The translations under genes and the position numbers were made by a program. A DNA stretch of 64,000 nucleotides from Oxalobacteraceae bacterium (lineage in GTDB: Bacteria; Pseudomonadota; Gammaproteobacteria; Burkholderiales; Burkholderiaceae_D): the NCBI GenBank assembly GCA_021299035.1, contig JAJTGD010000002.1:1-64000 (forward strand), written 5' to 3'. The number at the start of each line of letters is the position of its first letter. The stretch's first letter is position 1. Below, piece after piece: positions 18,826 through 27,654 of the stretch. The notes beneath the pieces are model-generated. The model saw only the letters and a list, made by a program, of their open reading frames with translations. It was not told the origin of the DNA and searched no databases.

Positions 18826-19466
18826 TCGCGCCCCCTGCCATAGATGATGATTGCCAAAAACAGGGTCGGCGTCTCGCTCAGCACCTCGGGGCCATGTGGT
18901 ACGTCGCCCCGAAACGTGAGCGTATCGCCGGGACCCATCTCGTAGGTCTCATTGCCGTGGCGGTAGGTCATGCGTCCCTGCAGCATGTAAATCAGCTCCG
19001 TGCCCGGGTGCTGAAAGGTCGGAAACACCTCGGAGGCATCATCGAGGCTGATCAGAAAAGGCTCGAACAGTTTTTCCGGGCCTTGGTCGTAGGCCAGCAA
19101 GCGGTAGGTGTGGCCGGAGCGGGTGCCGCGCCGCACCACCTCCATACCCTCACCGGCGCGCACTAGCTGCGCGTTACCCTCGATCACATCCACATCGCGA
19201 AACAGGGCCGAGAGCGAAATCCCGAGTGAGCGCGCCAATCTGTGCAAGGTATCCAGGCTGGTAGCGCACTGCCCGTTCTCAATCTTGGACAGCATCCCGC
19301 GAGAAATGCCCGCCAGCGTCGATACCTCGGCAATCGTCAGCCCGTGGGCCAGCCGCTTCTCGCGCAGCGCGGCGCCGAGGTAGCGCGCTATCGCCAAACC
19401 CTCGCCACCAACCGCCTCTTCATTGGCGGCGGGCGCCGCCGGGGGTGCTGAACGCCTATTGACCAT
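18822..19466 (-). CDS. XRE-family regulator with C-terminal cupin, likely controller of the mgd operon
   Basis: These 214 residues carry a helix-turn-helix at about 25-80 (TIAEVSTLAGISRGMLSKIE, then SLDTLHRLARSLGISLSALF) and a cupin barrel at about 135-210 (HPGTELIYMLQGRMTYR, GDTLTFRGDVPHGPE). Proteins of this build, such as PuuR, sense a small amine or amino acid through the cupin and usually repress. The gene is divergent from mgdA. A promoter with a dyad at its predicted start point lies between them, so I infer that it controls the N-methylglutamate genes. Confidence 0.85.
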   Translation of the reverse strand: MVNRRSAPPAAPAANEEAVGGEGLAIARYLGAALREKRLAHGLTIAEVSTLAGISRGMLSKIENGQCATSLDTLHRLARSLGISLSALFRDVDVIEGNAQLVRAGEGMEVVRRGTRSGHTYRLLAYDQGPEKLFEPFLISLDDASEVFPTFQHPGTELIYMLQGRMTYRHGNETYEMGPGDTLTFRGDVPHGPEVLSETPTLFLAIIIYGRGRE

Positions 19467-19485
19467 GATTTCCCAATTTATGCAG

Positions 19486-19514
19486 TTGACCCACCGGAAA
19501 AAGTGAGCTATAAG
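19486..19514 (+). promoter_or_regulatory. Candidate sigma70 promoter of the mgd operon
   Basis: TTGACC (19486-19491), exactly 17 bases, then TATAAG (19509-19514). Transcription would begin near 19521, about 70 bases before mgdA and at the edge of the dyad at 19521-19539. Confidence 0.5.
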
Positions 19515-19520
19515 AATAAT

Positions 19521-19539
19521 TGTTTATTGTGAAGAAACA
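19521..19539. promoter_or_regulatory. Candidate operator, dyad TGTTTnTTnnnAAnAAACA
   Basis: This 19-base imperfect palindrome sits on the predicted mgd start point, 55 bases from the XRE-cupin start codon. A bound protein would block the promoter. The size and AT-rich outer half-sites suit a dimeric XRE-type repressor. Binding by the neighbouring regulator is inference. Confidence 0.45.
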
Positions 19540-19589
19540 AAGCCCCGCTGTCAAAGTGGAGCGCAACTAACCCAAAAGATACTTTCTTT

Positions 19590-20831
19590 ATGCCCTTGCG
19601 ACTGCTTAGATTTGGCCTCAGCCGCTCGCACCCCGAGCCGAGGATGTTCTCCACGCCCACCGACCTTCAGTCGGAGTACGACGTGGTCATTATCGGTGCC
19701 GGCGGGCACGGACTCGCCGCTGCCTACTATCTGGCGCGCGACCACGGCATCAAGCGTGTCGCAGTGCTGGAAAAAGGCTATATCGGTGGCGGTAACACCG
19801 GGCGCAACACCACCATCATCCGCTCTAACTACCTGACGCCCGAGGGCGTGAAGTTTTACGACGCCTCGGTACAACTGTGGCAGGACCTGGCGGAAGACTT
19901 CGATCTGAACCTGTTTTATTCGACTCGCGGCCACTTCACCCTGGCGCACACGGACTCAGCGGTACGCACCATGCGCTGGCGCGCCGAGGTAAATAAACAC
20001 TACGGCGTGGAATCCGAGTTGGTCGGGCCGGATTTCATCAAGCGTGCCTGCCCGTCGATCGACATCACCTGCGGTGGCCATGCGCCGATACTCGGTGCGC
20101 TCTATCACGCGCCCGGCGCGATCGCGCGGCACGATGCAGTGGCCTGGGGCTATGGCCGCGGCGCCTGCAATCGCGGTGTTGAAATTCACCAGCAGACCGC
20201 GGTAACTGGCATTGACGTGGTGGGTGGCAAAGTGGTCGGCGTCCAAACAACGCGCGGCCCCATCAAGACCAGCAAGGTGCTATGTGCGGTGGCCGGTTTT
20301 ACGCCGCGTGTGACTGATATGGTCGGCATCCGCACCCCGCTCTACATTCACCCATTGCAAGCCATGGTGAGCGAGCCGATGAAGCCGTGGCTGGATCAGA
20401 TTTTTGTCTCGGGCAGCTTGCATATTTATATCAGCCAGAGCGCGCGCGGCGAATTGGTGATGGGCGCTTCACTCGACCCCTATGAGGTGCATTCAACGCG
20501 CTCGACGCTCGACTTCACCGAAACCTTGTCGGCACATATGCTCGACATGTTCCCCTTCCTGTCGCATGTGAAAGTGAACCGTCAATGGTCAGGCATGGCC
20601 GACATGACCCCTGACTTCGCGCCACTGATGGGCAAAACCGAGGTTGAAGGTTTTTATCTGGATGCTGGCTGGGGCACTTGGGGCTTCAAAGCTACCCCAG
20701 TGTGCGGCAAGACCATGGCATGGACGGTTGCCAACGATAAGCCGCATGAATTGATCACCGGATTTTCTTTGGATCGCTTCCGCAATTATTCGCTGACCGG
20801 CGAAAAAGGCGCAGCGAGCGTGGGGCACTGA
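19590..20831 (+). CDS. mgdA: N-methylglutamate dehydrogenase subunit A (sarcosine oxidase beta-like)
   Basis: This 413-residue FAD protein of the DAO/SoxB family has VVIIGAGGHGLAAAYYLAR at residues of about 30-50, GGGNTGRNTTIIRSNY with the flavin-attachment region, and GWGTWGFKATPVCGK near the C-terminus. With MgdB, C and D it oxidises N-methylglutamate to glutamate and passes the methyl carbon to tetrahydrofolate. The gmaS and mgsABC genes downstream separate this from ordinary sarcosine oxidase. Start ATG 19590 has a poor SD, but the leader LRLLRFGLSR resembles the SoxB N-terminus; ATG 19644 is the alternative. Confidence 0.9.
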   Translation: MPLRLLRFGLSRSHPEPRMFSTPTDLQSEYDVVIIGAGGHGLAAAYYLARDHGIKRVAVLEKGYIGGGNTGRNTTIIRSNYLTPEGVKFYDASVQLWQDLAEDFDLNLFYSTRGHFTLAHTDSAVRTMRWRAEVNKHYGVESELVGPDFIKRACPSIDITCGGHAPILGALYHAPGAIARHDAVAWGYGRGACNRGVEIHQQTAVTGIDVVGGKVVGVQTTRGPIKTSKVLCAVAGFTPRVTDMVGIRTPLYIHPLQAMVSEPMKPWLDQIFVSGSLHIYISQSARGELVMGASLDPYEVHSTRSTLDFTETLSAHMLDMFPFLSHVKVNRQWSGMADMTPDFAPLMGKTEVEGFYLDAGWGTWGFKATPVCGKTMAWTVANDKPHELITGFSLDRFRNYSLTGEKGAASVGH

Positions 20832-20832
20832 T

Positions 20833-21090
20833 ATGAAACTAATGCCCTGCCCTGTCAACGGTCCGCGCGCGATCGCCGAGTTTATTTATTGGGGCGAGGT
20901 GCGCGTCAGCCCCGACCAAAATACCTGCACTGATGATGAATGGGCTGATTACGTGTTCAATCGCAATGGAGCGCCCGGCATAAAGCGCGAGTGGTGGTGC
21001 CACACCCCATCGAATACCTGGTTTATCGCCGAGCGGGATACTGCCGCCGACCGCGTGTTGCGAACCTGGTTACCGGGAGCTGAGCCATGA
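20833..21090 (+). CDS. mgdB: N-methylglutamate dehydrogenase subunit B (sarcosine oxidase delta-like)
   Basis: This 85-residue SoxD-family subunit has CPVNGPR at residues 6-12, then GEVRVSPD, DEWADYVFNRNG and EWWCHTPSNTWFIAERDT. Classical SoxD binds zinc through CPxC and a C-terminal HxxxC. Here the second Cys of the first pair is Asn, and the position of the last Cys is also Asn. The zinc site is therefore probably missing, which I believe is common in this subfamily. It starts one base after mgdA and overlaps mgdC by four bases (ATGA). Confidence 0.88.
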   Translation: MKLMPCPVNGPRAIAEFIYWGEVRVSPDQNTCTDDEWADYVFNRNGAPGIKREWWCHTPSNTWFIAERDTAADRVLRTWLPGAEP

Positions 21091-23984
21091 GCCGCTTGCC
21101 CGTCATGCCAGATGAGTGGATCAACCGCTCGCAAACTGTAAAGATTCGCTTCGAGGGCCGTGAGTATGTCGCCTTCGAGGGTGATGCTATCAGCAGCGCG
21201 CTATGGGCCGCGGGTACCCGCACACTTGGTCGCAGTTTCAAGTACCACCGGCCGCGCGGCATTTTGTCGATGGCGAATCATGATGTCAACGTCATGGTGC
21301 AGGACGGACAACGCCTGAATGTACGCGGCGATGTCATACCGGTGCGCGCAGGTATGGATCTATCTGCAGTAAATACGTGGGGTGGCGTACAGAGTGATCG
21401 CGTACGCTTCCTGGATAAGCTTTCAGCGTTTTTACCGGTTGGCTTCTACTACAAGGCGTTTCACAACAAGCGCTTGTTCCCGCTGTGGGAGCGCATGTTC
21501 CGCAATATCACCGGCCTCGGTCGCCTGGATCTGAATACGCCGCATATCAGAACTGCGAAGCGCTATGACTTCTGCGATGTGCTCATCATTGGTGCCGGAC
21601 CCTCTGGTCTGAGTGCGGCATTAGCCGCTGCTGACGCCGGCGCTAGCGTAGTGCTGGTGGATGAAAATGCACACGCTGGTGGATCGGGCATGTACCAACT
21701 TGGCGCAGACAACACACGGCGCGATCAGACCCATGCATTGCTACAAAGGGCGCGCCAGCATGCGCAGATTCGAATTCTCGAGTCGACCACCGCATCGGGC
21801 TGGTATGCCGATCAGTGGATACCACTAACCGATGCCGACAAGATGGTGAAGCTGCGCGCCAAAGCCACTATCGTCGCCGGCGGTGCCTACGAGCAGCCGA
21901 CCGTATTCCGTAACAATGACTTGCCGGGTGTAATGCTTGGCTCGGCCATGCAGCGCCTGATTTACCGCTACGCGGTTCAGCCAGCGCGACGCGTGGTGAT
22001 TACTGCAGCGAATGAAGATGGCTACCGGCTGGCGCTGGATCTGTTGGCAGCTGGTGTACAAGTGCTGGCAATTGCCGACTTGCGTGACAACGTACCTGCC
22101 TCGGCTACGGTCAATGCAGTACGCGAGCGCGGCGTTGAGTGTCTGCTGGGTAGCGGCGTGTATGAAGCACACGCGGATAGTCACGGTGAACTTGGCGCCG
22201 TCACGATATGCCGTTTACGCAACGGGGTTGCGGACACCGCGACTGCGCTTCGTTTTGATTGCGATGGCGTAGCGATGAGTACCGGCTGGGCACCTGCCGC
22301 CAACTTGCTGTACCAGAGCGGCGCCAAGATGCGCTTCGATGAACGTACACAGCAATTCGTACCCGCCAACCTGCCCGAAGGCGTGTATGCCTGCGGACGT
22401 GTGAATGGTGTTTATGGTTTTGACGCGCGGATCGCCGATGGCGCACGCGCAGGTACTTCAGCCGCCTCATTCGCACTGGGTGTACCGCTGACCATACCGG
22501 CAGTACCAAATGACGATAGTGTGCCAAGTTATCCGTGGCCTGTGGTCGAGCATGCACAAGCTAAAAACTTCGTCGACTTTGATGAAGATTTGCAGCTGAA
22601 AGATTTTGCGAATGCGGTGCAGGAAGGTTACGACAACATCGAGCTGCTGAAGCGCTACTCGACCGTTGGCATGGGCCCGAGTCAGGGCAAGCATTCGAAC
22701 ATGACTGCGCTGCGCATTCTGGCGCGCCTGCTTGGCAAGTCACCTGAGCAAGTGGGCACCACCACCGCGCGACCGTTTTTCCATCCAGTGCCGATGTCGC
22801 ATCTGGCTGGTCGCGGTTTCCATCCACAAAGACATAGCCCATTGCATGGCCGTCACGCAGGCTGGGGTGCGGTGTTCATGCCGGCTGGCGTGTGGGAACG
22901 ACCGGAGTATTACGCGCAACAGGGTAAATCACGCACTGACTGCATTCATGACGAAGTGCGTCGTGTGCGCAGCAAGGTCGCGCTGATTGATGTGGGTACG
23001 CTCGGCAAAATCGAGGTGCGTGGGCCGCAAGCTGCCGAGTTCTTGAACCGTGTATACACCGCGCGCATTGATCTGCTGAAGGTCGGTGGTACTCGCTACG
23101 CGATCATGTGCGATGAATCGGGCGTCGTAACTGACGAAGGCGTGATCGCCCATATCGAACAAAATGTTTACTACTTCACCACCACCACCTCGGGTGCTGC
23201 CAACGTATACCGCGAAATGTCGCGTCTGAATGCGGAGTGGGGTCTGCAATGCGGCATCATCAATCTCACCGGATCTTATGCTTCAGTCAACTTGGCCGGC
23301 CCGGATTCACGTGCGGTGCTTGGTCCGCTGTGTGATGTTGATCTGTCGTCAGCGGCGTTCCCTTACCTCGCGGTACGCCAAGGAATCATCGCTGGTATCC
23401 CTGCACGCATCATGCGAGTCGGTTTCGTCGGTGAGTGGGGCTATGAAATTCATGTACCCGCCGAGTACGGCGCAACGCTGTGGGATGTACTGATGGAAGC
23501 CGGTAAGCCCTATGGCATTGGCCCGTTTGGGGTTGAGGCACAGCGTTTGCTGCGACTGGAAAAGGGTCACCTGATCGTCAGTCAGGATACCGATGGTCTG
23601 ACACATCCGTTTGAAGTCTCGATGGAGTGGGCGGTGAAGATGGATAAGCCCTTCTTCATCGGTCAGCGCTCACTGAAAATCGTGCGCGAGCTGCCGCTCA
23701 AACGAAAGCTGGCGGGCTTTCAACTACCCGCAACGCATACCGGCGCAGTGCCGAGCGAGTGTCATCTGATTATTCAAAACGGCGAGATCGTCGGTCGTGT
23801 CACCAGCTGCTACTGGAGTCCGAACCTCGGCCATCACATTGGTCTGGCGTTCTTGCCACCGCAGATGTGCGATGTCGGCACACGCTTCCAGATTCGCCTC
23901 AGCGACGGCAGTATGGTGAGCGCCGAGGTCTGCGCAACACCGTTCTTTGATCCCGAGAACCTGCGCCAGAAGGAGACCGCATGA
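21087..23984 (+). CDS. mgdC: N-methylglutamate dehydrogenase subunit C (sarcosine oxidase alpha-like)
   Basis: This is the 965-residue large subunit, the usual length for SoxA. Residues of about 10-60 hold the ferredoxin-like N-terminal domain (FEGREYVAFEGDAISSALWA). Residues of about 165-480 hold the pyridine-nucleotide/flavin domain ([19 protein letters not shown]). Residues of about 590-960 hold a GcvT domain that takes the methyl-derived carbon onto THF (FVGEWGYEIHVPAEYG). It is coupled by four-base overlaps to both mgdB and mgdD. The role in N-methylglutamate oxidation is assigned from the operon. Confidence 0.9.
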   Translation: MSRLPVMPDEWINRSQTVKIRFEGREYVAFEGDAISSALWAAGTRTLGRSFKYHRPRGILSMANHDVNVMVQDGQRLNVRGDVIPVRAGMDLSAVNTWGGVQSDRVRFLDKLSAFLPVGFYYKAFHNKRLFPLWERMFRNITGLGRLDLNTPHIRTAKRYDFCDVLIIGAGPSGLSAALAAADAGASVVLVDENAHAGGSGMYQLGADNTRRDQTHALLQRARQHAQIRILESTTASGWYADQWIPLTDADKMVKLRAKATIVAGGAYEQPTVFRNNDLPGVMLGSAMQRLIYRYAVQPARRVVITAANEDGYRLALDLLAAGVQVLAIADLRDNVPASATVNAVRERGVECLLGSGVYEAHADSHGELGAVTICRLRNGVADTATALRFDCDGVAMSTGWAPAANLLYQSGAKMRFDERTQQFVPANLPEGVYACGRVNGVYGFDARIADGARAGTSAASFALGVPLTIPAVPNDDSVPSYPWPVVEHAQAKNFVDFDEDLQLKDFANAVQEGYDNIELLKRYSTVGMGPSQGKHSNMTALRILARLLGKSPEQVGTTTARPFFHPVPMSHLAGRGFHPQRHSPLHGRHAGWGAVFMPAGVWERPEYYAQQGKSRTDCIHDEVRRVRSKVALIDVGTLGKIEVRGPQAAEFLNRVYTARIDLLKVGGTRYAIMCDESGVVTDEGVIAHIEQNVYYFTTTTSGAANVYREMSRLNAEWGLQCGIINLTGSYASVNLAGPDSRAVLGPLCDVDLSSAAFPYLAVRQGIIAGIPARIMRVGFVGEWGYEIHVPAEYGATLWDVLMEAGKPYGIGPFGVEAQRLLRLEKGHLIVSQDTDGLTHPFEVSMEWAVKMDKPFFIGQRSLKIVRELPLKRKLAGFQLPATHTGAVPSECHLIIQNGEIVGRVTSCYWSPNLGHHIGLAFLPPQMCDVGTRFQIRLSDGSMVSAEVCATPFFDPENLRQKETA

Positions 23985-24640
23985 GCACCCCGGCCCGCGT
24001 CAGCCCCCTCGCCGATGTGCAGTCTGCACACGCCGCGCGCTGGACCGAGATAGAACATATGCGTGTAGTCGCCGCGTTCTCCAATGAACAAGCGAATGCA
24101 CTGAATGCGGTCGCACTGGGCGACCTCAGCCATCGCCCACGTACTGGCGTGAAGGGCCCGGGTGCTGCTGCCGCACTGAATGCAGCGGGCATCAGCACAC
24201 CGACTCAGCCAAACCGCTGGTGTCGTAGCGAAGGGGCATTCATCGCGCGCCTCGGCCTGACCGAGTACCTGATCGAAGCAGATCAGTCGAATACTGCAGT
24301 GTCGCGCGTATTGGCACTGCCAAATGCGCCCGATGTCTATCCGGTACCGCACTACGATGCTGCGCTGATCGTCATGGGTCCGAAGGCGATCGATCTGTTC
24401 CGCCAAACCTGCTCGGTCGATATGGCGACACTCGATCCGAATGATGGTGCGCTCGTACTCACCTCGGTGGTGGGCGTTGGCGCCACCGTCGCTGCGCTGC
24501 AGACACCGGCAGGTATTGCCTACCAAGTTTGGCTGGACGGCACCTACGCTAGCTATATGTGGGAAACGCTGTGCGAAATCGCGCATGACATGGGAGGTGG
24601 TCCGATCGGATTTGATGCGTTGTCACGAGTCGGGCTCTGA
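23981..24640 (+). CDS. mgdD: N-methylglutamate dehydrogenase subunit D (sarcosine oxidase gamma-like)
   Basis: This 219-residue protein is of the SoxG family, itself a shortened GcvT-like fold: [17 protein letters not shown] at about residues 46-62, [20 protein letters not shown], and [19 protein letters not shown] near the end. It completes the four-subunit MgdABCD enzyme. It begins within the mgdC stop (ATGA) and ends 52 bases before gmaS. Confidence 0.88.
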   Translation: MSTPARVSPLADVQSAHAARWTEIEHMRVVAAFSNEQANALNAVALGDLSHRPRTGVKGPGAAAALNAAGISTPTQPNRWCRSEGAFIARLGLTEYLIEADQSNTAVSRVLALPNAPDVYPVPHYDAALIVMGPKAIDLFRQTCSVDMATLDPNDGALVLTSVVGVGATVAALQTPAGIAYQVWLDGTYASYMWETLCEIAHDMGGGPIGFDALSRVGL

Positions 24641-24692
24641 GCAACCAGCAATAAAGAGGTCCACGTACAAGGGCCACACGAAAGGGGAGATG

Positions 24693-26021
24693 ATGAAACC
24701 AACAGAGGCGAAGAAATATCTAAAAGAACACGGCGTCAAATATATATTGGCGCAGTTCGTCGATGTGCATGGCGCTGCTAAGGCGAAGTCGGTGCCGGTG
24801 GAGCACTATGACACCGTGATCACTGATGGCGCTGGCTTCGCCGGTTTCGCGTTAGCGGGTATGGGCATGAAACCCAACGCGGATGGCGACTTCATGGCGG
24901 TGGGTGACCCGAGTACGCTGAGTGTGGTGCCGTGGCAGCCGGGCTATGCACGCATGGCCTCTGATGGTCATGTGCATGGCGAACCCTGGCCTCATTGCTC
25001 GCGCGTTGTACTGAAGTCGCAGCTGGAGCGCATGGAAGCCAAGGGATGGATTTTTTACACCGGGATGGAACCCGAGTTTTCGCTTCTGAGAAAAGTCGAA
25101 GGTCGCCTGGTACCGAGTGAAGCCTCCGACACACTAGCCAAGCCCTGCTACGACTACAAAGGCTTGTCGCGCTCACGCGCGTTTCTGGAGCGATTGGCAG
25201 AGTCGCTGCGCGCAGTGGGTATCGATGTTTATCAGATCGATCATGAAGATGCCAATGGCCAGTTCGAGATTAACTACACCTACACCGATGCACTAACCTC
25301 TTGCGATCATTACACCTTCTTCAAAATGGGCGCGGCTGAGATCGCGGCCGAGATGGGACTGATTTGCTCGTTCATGCCTAAGCCCTTCAGTAATCGTCCG
25401 GGTAATGGCTTGCACATGCACATGAGCATCGGCAACGGCAAGAAAAACCTGTTTGAAGATAAATCCGACAAGCGTGGGCTCGATCTCTCTACCCTCGCCT
25501 ATCACTTTGCGGGTGGTTTGCTGGCGCATGCCTCGGCACTGGCAGCGGTGTGCTGCCCGACGGTAAACAGCTACAAGCGTTTGGTCGTGGGTCGCTCACT
25601 GACGGGTGCTACTTGGGCACCGGCCTATATCTGCTACGGCAACAACAACCGCTCCGGCATGATCCGTGGGCCGGGTGGTCGTCTTGAATTGCGTCTGCCG
25701 GATGGTTCTGCCAACCCGTATCTCGCCACCGCTGCAGTGATCGCGGCGGGCCTGGATGGTATCGAACGCAAACTGGATCCGGGTGAGCCGGTGGTCGACA
25801 GCCTGTACGAGATGAGCCCGGCACAACTACGTAAGCAAGGCATACGACTGCTGCCACAGAACTTGAACGAAGCGCTCGATGCTCTCGAGAAGGACGAAGT
25901 TATCAAGGGCGCGCTCGGACCGCTGGCAAATGACTTCCTTGAGCTAAAACGCATGGAATGGGTGGAGTACATGCGTCATGTGTCGGACTGGGAAGTGGAT
26001 CAGTACCTCCAGTTCTTCTGA
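24693..26021 (+). CDS. gmaS: gamma-Glutamylmethylamide synthetase
   Basis: This 442-residue glutamine-synthetase-family ligase makes gamma-glutamylmethylamide from methylamine, glutamate and ATP, the entry step of the N-methylglutamate pathway. Family motifs are [12 protein letters not shown] near residue 120 (metal-binding Glu), the [10 protein letters not shown] block, NGLHMHMS (catalytic His) and the NNRSGMIR block near residue 320. The length fits GmaS (about 440-445). The mgd genes before it and mgsABC after it decide between GmaS and GlnA. The frame is open upstream, but AAAGGGGAG points to ATG 24690 or 24693; I favour 24693 for SD spacing. Confidence 0.92.
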   Translation: MKPTEAKKYLKEHGVKYILAQFVDVHGAAKAKSVPVEHYDTVITDGAGFAGFALAGMGMKPNADGDFMAVGDPSTLSVVPWQPGYARMASDGHVHGEPWPHCSRVVLKSQLERMEAKGWIFYTGMEPEFSLLRKVEGRLVPSEASDTLAKPCYDYKGLSRSRAFLERLAESLRAVGIDVYQIDHEDANGQFEINYTYTDALTSCDHYTFFKMGAAEIAAEMGLICSFMPKPFSNRPGNGLHMHMSIGNGKKNLFEDKSDKRGLDLSTLAYHFAGGLLAHASALAAVCCPTVNSYKRLVVGRSLTGATWAPAYICYGNNNRSGMIRGPGGRLELRLPDGSANPYLATAAVIAAGLDGIERKLDPGEPVVDSLYEMSPAQLRKQGIRLLPQNLNEALDALEKDEVIKGALGPLANDFLELKRMEWVEYMRHVSDWEVDQYLQFF

Positions 26022-26043
26022 ACTGGGCCAAGGAGAAAACATC

Positions 26044-26952
26044 ATGTGTGGAATCGTGGGACTGCTGGTGAAGAAACCAGCACTCAGAGAACAACTCGGC
26101 AAATTGATGGTGCCTATGCTGATCGGCATGACCGATCGCGGCCCGGACTCTGCCGGCTTGGCCGTATTTGCCGATCCGCTGAAAGGCACGGCGCGCAAGC
26201 TCAGTTTGTATTCGGGTATGACCGAGGCCGGTGCCGACTTCGATTGGCATGGCTTGACGCACGGAATGAAAGAGCATCTCGGTGTGCCATCGAAAATCGA
26301 TATCAAGCATAACCATGCTGTGCTGACTTTCGAGGTATCGCCCGACATCGTCAAGAAATGGCTGCACGAGCATTACCCGCTGCTGCATATTCTCTCGACG
26401 GGTCAGACCATTGATCTGTACAAGGATATCGGCACGCCGTCGATGGTGGCGAGCCGCTACGACTTCGCTTCACTCACCGGTTCGCATCTAGTCGGCCATA
26501 CCCGTATGGCGACCGAGTCGGCAGTGACACCAGATCGTGCGCACCCCTTCACTGCGGGGGAAGACTTCTGCTTGGTACACAACGGCTCACTGTCGAACCC
26601 GTATGGATTGCGTCGCAAGCTAGAGCCGCACGGCATCCACTTCGATACTGACAACGACACCGAAGCGGCTTGTCGTTTTCTGGAGTGGCGTTTGCGGGAA
26701 GGCGATGATCTCGAGGCTGCACTACACGCCGGCTTCGAAGAGCTGGATGGTTTCTTTACCTTCTTGATGGGTACCCCTGACAAGCTGGCACTGATTCGCG
26801 ATCCGTTCGCTTGCAAACCAGCAGTCGTCGCTGAGACCGATGACTATGTCGCTATCGCTAGTGAGTTCCGCTCGTTGGCGCATCTGCCTGATGTAAAAAA
26901 CGCCAAAGTATTCGAGCCAGCGCCGGAGGAGATGTACGTATGGAACGCGTAA
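26044..26952 (+). CDS. mgsA: N-methylglutamate synthase subunit A (class II glutamine amidotransferase)
   Basis: This 302-residue Ntn-type amidotransferase starts MCGIVGLL, so Cys2 becomes the nucleophile. Further catalytic-site blocks are VGHTRMAT, VHNGSLSN and DNDTEAA. In N-methylglutamate synthase this subunit attacks gamma-glutamylmethylamide and passes methylamine to the synthase subunits, as GltB does with glutamine. The SD AAGGAG is 6-7 bases before ATG. It overlaps mgsB by 13 bases. Confidence 0.9.
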   Translation: MCGIVGLLVKKPALREQLGKLMVPMLIGMTDRGPDSAGLAVFADPLKGTARKLSLYSGMTEAGADFDWHGLTHGMKEHLGVPSKIDIKHNHAVLTFEVSPDIVKKWLHEHYPLLHILSTGQTIDLYKDIGTPSMVASRYDFASLTGSHLVGHTRMATESAVTPDRAHPFTAGEDFCLVHNGSLSNPYGLRRKLEPHGIHFDTDNDTEAACRFLEWRLREGDDLEAALHAGFEELDGFFTFLMGTPDKLALIRDPFACKPAVVAETDDYVAIASEFRSLAHLPDVKNAKVFEPAPEEMYVWNA

Positions 26953-27629
26953 GCTTCGACCTCGCCAGTACACCACTGCGCGAGGTGAATCAATTTCTGC
27001 ATAAGCAATTGCAAGCCGATGACCAACGTCATTTCGAGGTGCTAAACCCGGATGGCGCGCACAGCATCGCAGTCGGGCTTGATCAACCCGTCACGGTTGA
27101 GATTCATGGCCATGCGGGCTACTACGCTGCCGGCATGAACAAGAAAGCGACTGTCATCGTGCACGGCAGTGCCGGTACCGGCGTCGCTGAAAACATGATG
27201 AGCGGTCGTGTGCATGTGAAAGGTTTTGCCTCGAATGGTGCCGGTGCTACTTCGCATGGCGGTCTGCTGGTGATTGATGGCGACGCAGGTCTGCGCTGCG
27301 GTATCTCGCTCAAAGGCGGCGACATCGTAGTCGGTGGTTCTGTCGGCAGCTTCTCTGGCTTCATGGCGCAAGCTGGTCGCATGGTGATTTGCGGTAACGC
27401 CGGTGATGCACTCGGTGACTCGCTGTACGAAGCGGTGATCTATCTACGCGGCGAAGCCAAATCGCTCGGTGCCGATGCACGCTTTGAACCAATGACCGAC
27501 GAGGACCGCGCGGTGGTAGCTGAGTTATTGCGCGAAGCGGGCTTGCAACATGACCCGGCCTCGTTCAAGCGAGTTGCCTCTGCGCGCAGCCTCTATCACT
27601 GGAACGCCGACGCTAATCAGGAATATTAA
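26940..27629 (+). CDS. mgsB: N-methylglutamate synthase subunit B (glutamate synthase GXGXG domain)
   Basis: This 229-residue right-handed beta-helix protein corresponds to glutamate synthase domain 3. The repeated glycine pattern (HGSAGTGVAENM, GDAGLRCGISLKGG, GGSVGSFSGFMAQ, GNAGDALGDS) spans residues of about 60-170. The domain is structural and organises the tunnel between the amidotransferase and synthase parts. The start lies within mgsA in another frame, which suggests translational coupling. Confidence 0.88.
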   Translation: MERVSFDLASTPLREVNQFLHKQLQADDQRHFEVLNPDGAHSIAVGLDQPVTVEIHGHAGYYAAGMNKKATVIVHGSAGTGVAENMMSGRVHVKGFASNGAGATSHGGLLVIDGDAGLRCGISLKGGDIVVGGSVGSFSGFMAQAGRMVICGNAGDALGDSLYEAVIYLRGEAKSLGADARFEPMTDEDRAVVAELLREAGLQHDPASFKRVASARSLYHWNADANQEY

Positions 27630-27654
27630 GCCGCACGCCGGCAGGAAGAACATC

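Noticed and set aside
19590-24640. Heterotetrameric sarcosine oxidase soxBDAG
   Set aside because: The subunits are homologous, but gmaS and mgsABC follow directly on the same strand. The N-methylglutamate dehydrogenase assignment explains the whole cluster; no glycine-betaine or sarcosine genes are near.
24441-24692. N-terminal extension of the gmaS frame
   Set aside because: The extension lies inside mgdD in another frame, and a good SD lies before 24693. The length from 24693 equals that of known GmaS.
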